DNA of 64,000 bases. Source: Cohnella sp. GbtcB17 (GTDB lineage: Bacteria; Bacillota; Bacilli; Paenibacillales; Paenibacillaceae). Positions 62,758 through 64,000 of the stretch are shown in pieces. Numbering within the stretch: position 1 is the stretch's first letter; every line of letters starts with the position of its first letter. The translations under genes and the position numbers were made by a program. Location of the stretch: the NCBI RefSeq assembly GCF_019091135.1, contig NZ_JAGXJW010000005.1, forward strand, positions 144,601-208,600. The letters are read 5' to 3'. Below the pieces are notes generated by a model. It was not told where the DNA came from and made no database searches. It saw only the letters and a list, made by a program, of their open reading frames with translations.

Positions 62758-63999
62758 TTGACACATCGTGTAGTAGTTACCGGCATGGGAGTGGTCACCT
62801 CCCTGGGCACGGATTTGAATACGTTTTGGGACAGCCTGCTCGCCGGCAAGTCGGGCGTAAGCCTCATCGAGGCGTTCGATACGGCCGACTATCCGACGAA
62901 GATCGCGGCCGAGGTGAAGAACTGGGAGCCCGAAGCGCACGGCATCGACAAGAAGGAAGCGCGCCGGATGGACCGCTTCGTGCAGTTTGGCCTTGCGGCC
63001 TCGCTCAGTGCCGTCAAGGACGCGGGACTCGAGATTGGCGTCAACGCCGATGCCGACCGCGTCGGCGTGAGCGTCGGCTCCGGCATCGGCGGTCTCGGCA
63101 CCTGGGAGGACCAGCATACGATCCTGATGGAAAAGGGTCCGCGCCGCGTCAGTCCGTTCTTTATCCCGATGATGATCGCGAACATGGCGAGCGGCCAGAT
63201 CTCCATCGTGACGGGCGCTAAGGGCCCCAACACGACGGCCGTCACGGCTTGCGCGACGGGCACGCACTCGATCGGCGATTCGTACAAGCTGATCCAGCGC
63301 GGCGACGCCGACGTCATGATCTGCGGCGGCGCCGAGGCGACGATTCGCCCGATCGCGGTCGCCGGATTTTCCAACATGCGCGCGATGAGCACGCGCAACG
63401 AAGAGCCCGAAAAGGCGAGCCGCCCGTTCGATACGGACCGCGACGGCTTCGTTATGGGCGAAGGCGCGGGCGTACTCATCTTGGAGTCGCTTGAGCATGC
63501 GACCGCGCGCGGCGCGCATATCTACGCCGAGGTGATCGGCTACGGCATGAGCGGCGACGCTCACCACATGACCGAGCCGGATCCGGACGGCGCGGCGCGC
63601 TGCATGGCCAGAGCGATCAAGGACGCGGGTATCGCGCCCGAGGAGATCGGCTACATCAACGCACACGGCACCTCGACGCCTGTCGGCGACAAGTCCGAGA
63701 CCGAGGCGATCAAGCGAACGTTCGGCGAGCATGCGCACAAGCTCGCGGTGAGCTCGACCAAGTCGATGACCGGCCATATGCTCGGCGCCGCCGGCGGTGT
63801 CGAGGCGGTCATCGTCGGCCTGGCGCTCCAGAACGGCGTGCTGCCGCCGACGATCAATCTCGACAACCAGGATCCCGAGTGCGACCTGGACTACGTCCCG
63901 AACGAGCCGCGTCAAGCGGACGTGAAGGTGGCGCTGTCGGATTCGTTCGGCTTCAGCGGTCACAATGCGACCGTAATTTTAGGCAAATACGAGGCATAA
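62758..63999 (+). CDS. fabF: Beta-ketoacyl-ACP synthase II
   Basis: A 413-residue condensing enzyme. Catalytic Cys in [11 protein letters not shown] (about residue 164), His in [11 protein letters not shown] (about 303) and in [11 protein letters not shown] (about 340). The TTG start at 62758 follows GAAGAGGTGA by seven bases and gives the conserved [10 protein letters not shown] start. An ATG-GTT-TGA triplet pair at 62752 overlaps it. The stop is the last complete codon in the window. Confidence 0.95.
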   Translation: MTHRVVVTGMGVVTSLGTDLNTFWDSLLAGKSGVSLIEAFDTADYPTKIAAEVKNWEPEAHGIDKKEARRMDRFVQFGLAASLSAVKDAGLEIGVNADADRVGVSVGSGIGGLGTWEDQHTILMEKGPRRVSPFFIPMMIANMASGQISIVTGAKGPNTTAVTACATGTHSIGDSYKLIQRGDADVMICGGAEATIRPIAVAGFSNMRAMSTRNEEPEKASRPFDTDRDGFVMGEGAGVLILESLEHATARGAHIYAEVIGYGMSGDAHHMTEPDPDGAARCMARAIKDAGIAPEEIGYINAHGTSTPVGDKSETEAIKRTFGEHAHKLAVSSTKSMTGHMLGAAGGVEAVIVGLALQNGVLPPTINLDNQDPECDLDYVPNEPRQADVKVALSDSFGFSGHNATVILGKYEA

Positions 64000-64000
64000 C

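Overview
The window looks like a chromosomal segment of a high-GC, spore-forming member of the Paenibacillaceae (Cohnella or Paenibacillus type). The signs are strong AAGGAGG-type ribosome binding sites, frequent TTG and GTG starts, a Firmicute purine (puc) gene set, YesM/YesN and LplA/LplB/YtcP families, a YlbJ sporulation protein, a TPP riboswitch and the order yceD-rpmF-fapR-plsX-fabH-fabD-fabG-acpP-fabF. No rRNA or tRNA gene was seen. The taxonomic call is inference.

Region 1 (1-23.3 kb) is a nitrogen-scavenging island on the + strand. One run (979-11825) encodes the ATPase and permease of a nitrate/taurine-type ABC importer, a cysteine hydrolase, a cupin, an AMI1-like amidase, a creatininase-family hydrolase, an FAH-family protein, a GlcD-like FAD oxidoreductase, an 8-oxoguanine-deaminase-like amidohydrolase and the xanthine dehydrogenase maturation pair PucA/PucB. 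A second run (11980-21980) encodes the three xanthine dehydrogenase subunits, a guanine deaminase, OHCU decarboxylase, uricase, HIU hydrolase, allantoinase, a second amidohydrolase and a Rieske oxygenase. A separate gene (22223) encodes the importer's likely binding lipoprotein. Together they take guanine, xanthine and urate to allantoate. Allantoate amidohydrolase and PucR are not in the window. GlnR/TnrA-like boxes lie before all three units, which suggests nitrogen control.

Region 2 (23.4-41.1 kb) is a carbohydrate locus: a YesN/YesM two-component system, an LplB/YtcP/LplA-type ABC importer, two PhyH-type dioxygenases, a secreted clan GH-A glycosidase-like protein, a 1089-residue secreted propeller/CBM/Ig/FIMAH-like protein and an AraC regulator. 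It is interrupted by a 16-unit, ~25-bp tandem array and an IS1595-like gene whose promoter carries a perfect LexA-type palindrome.

Region 3 (41.1-52 kb): on the - strand, an ECF sigma factor, a probable anti-sigma factor and an ABC exporter pair are linked by short overlaps. On the + strand, a TPP riboswitch with two terminator hairpins precedes a thiamine-precursor ABC importer and a TatD hydrolase. Then come small - strand genes, including two micro-ORFs (35 and 32 aa) with their own terminators, a pentapeptide-repeat protein and a secreted copper-amine-oxidase-like domain protein.

Region 4 (52.2-64 kb) is core genome: rsmD, coaD, ylbJ, a GNAT gene, ylbM/tmcAL, then the fatty acid operon with a FapR operator before fapR. 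All functions are read from sequence motifs and remembered family features; no database search was run.
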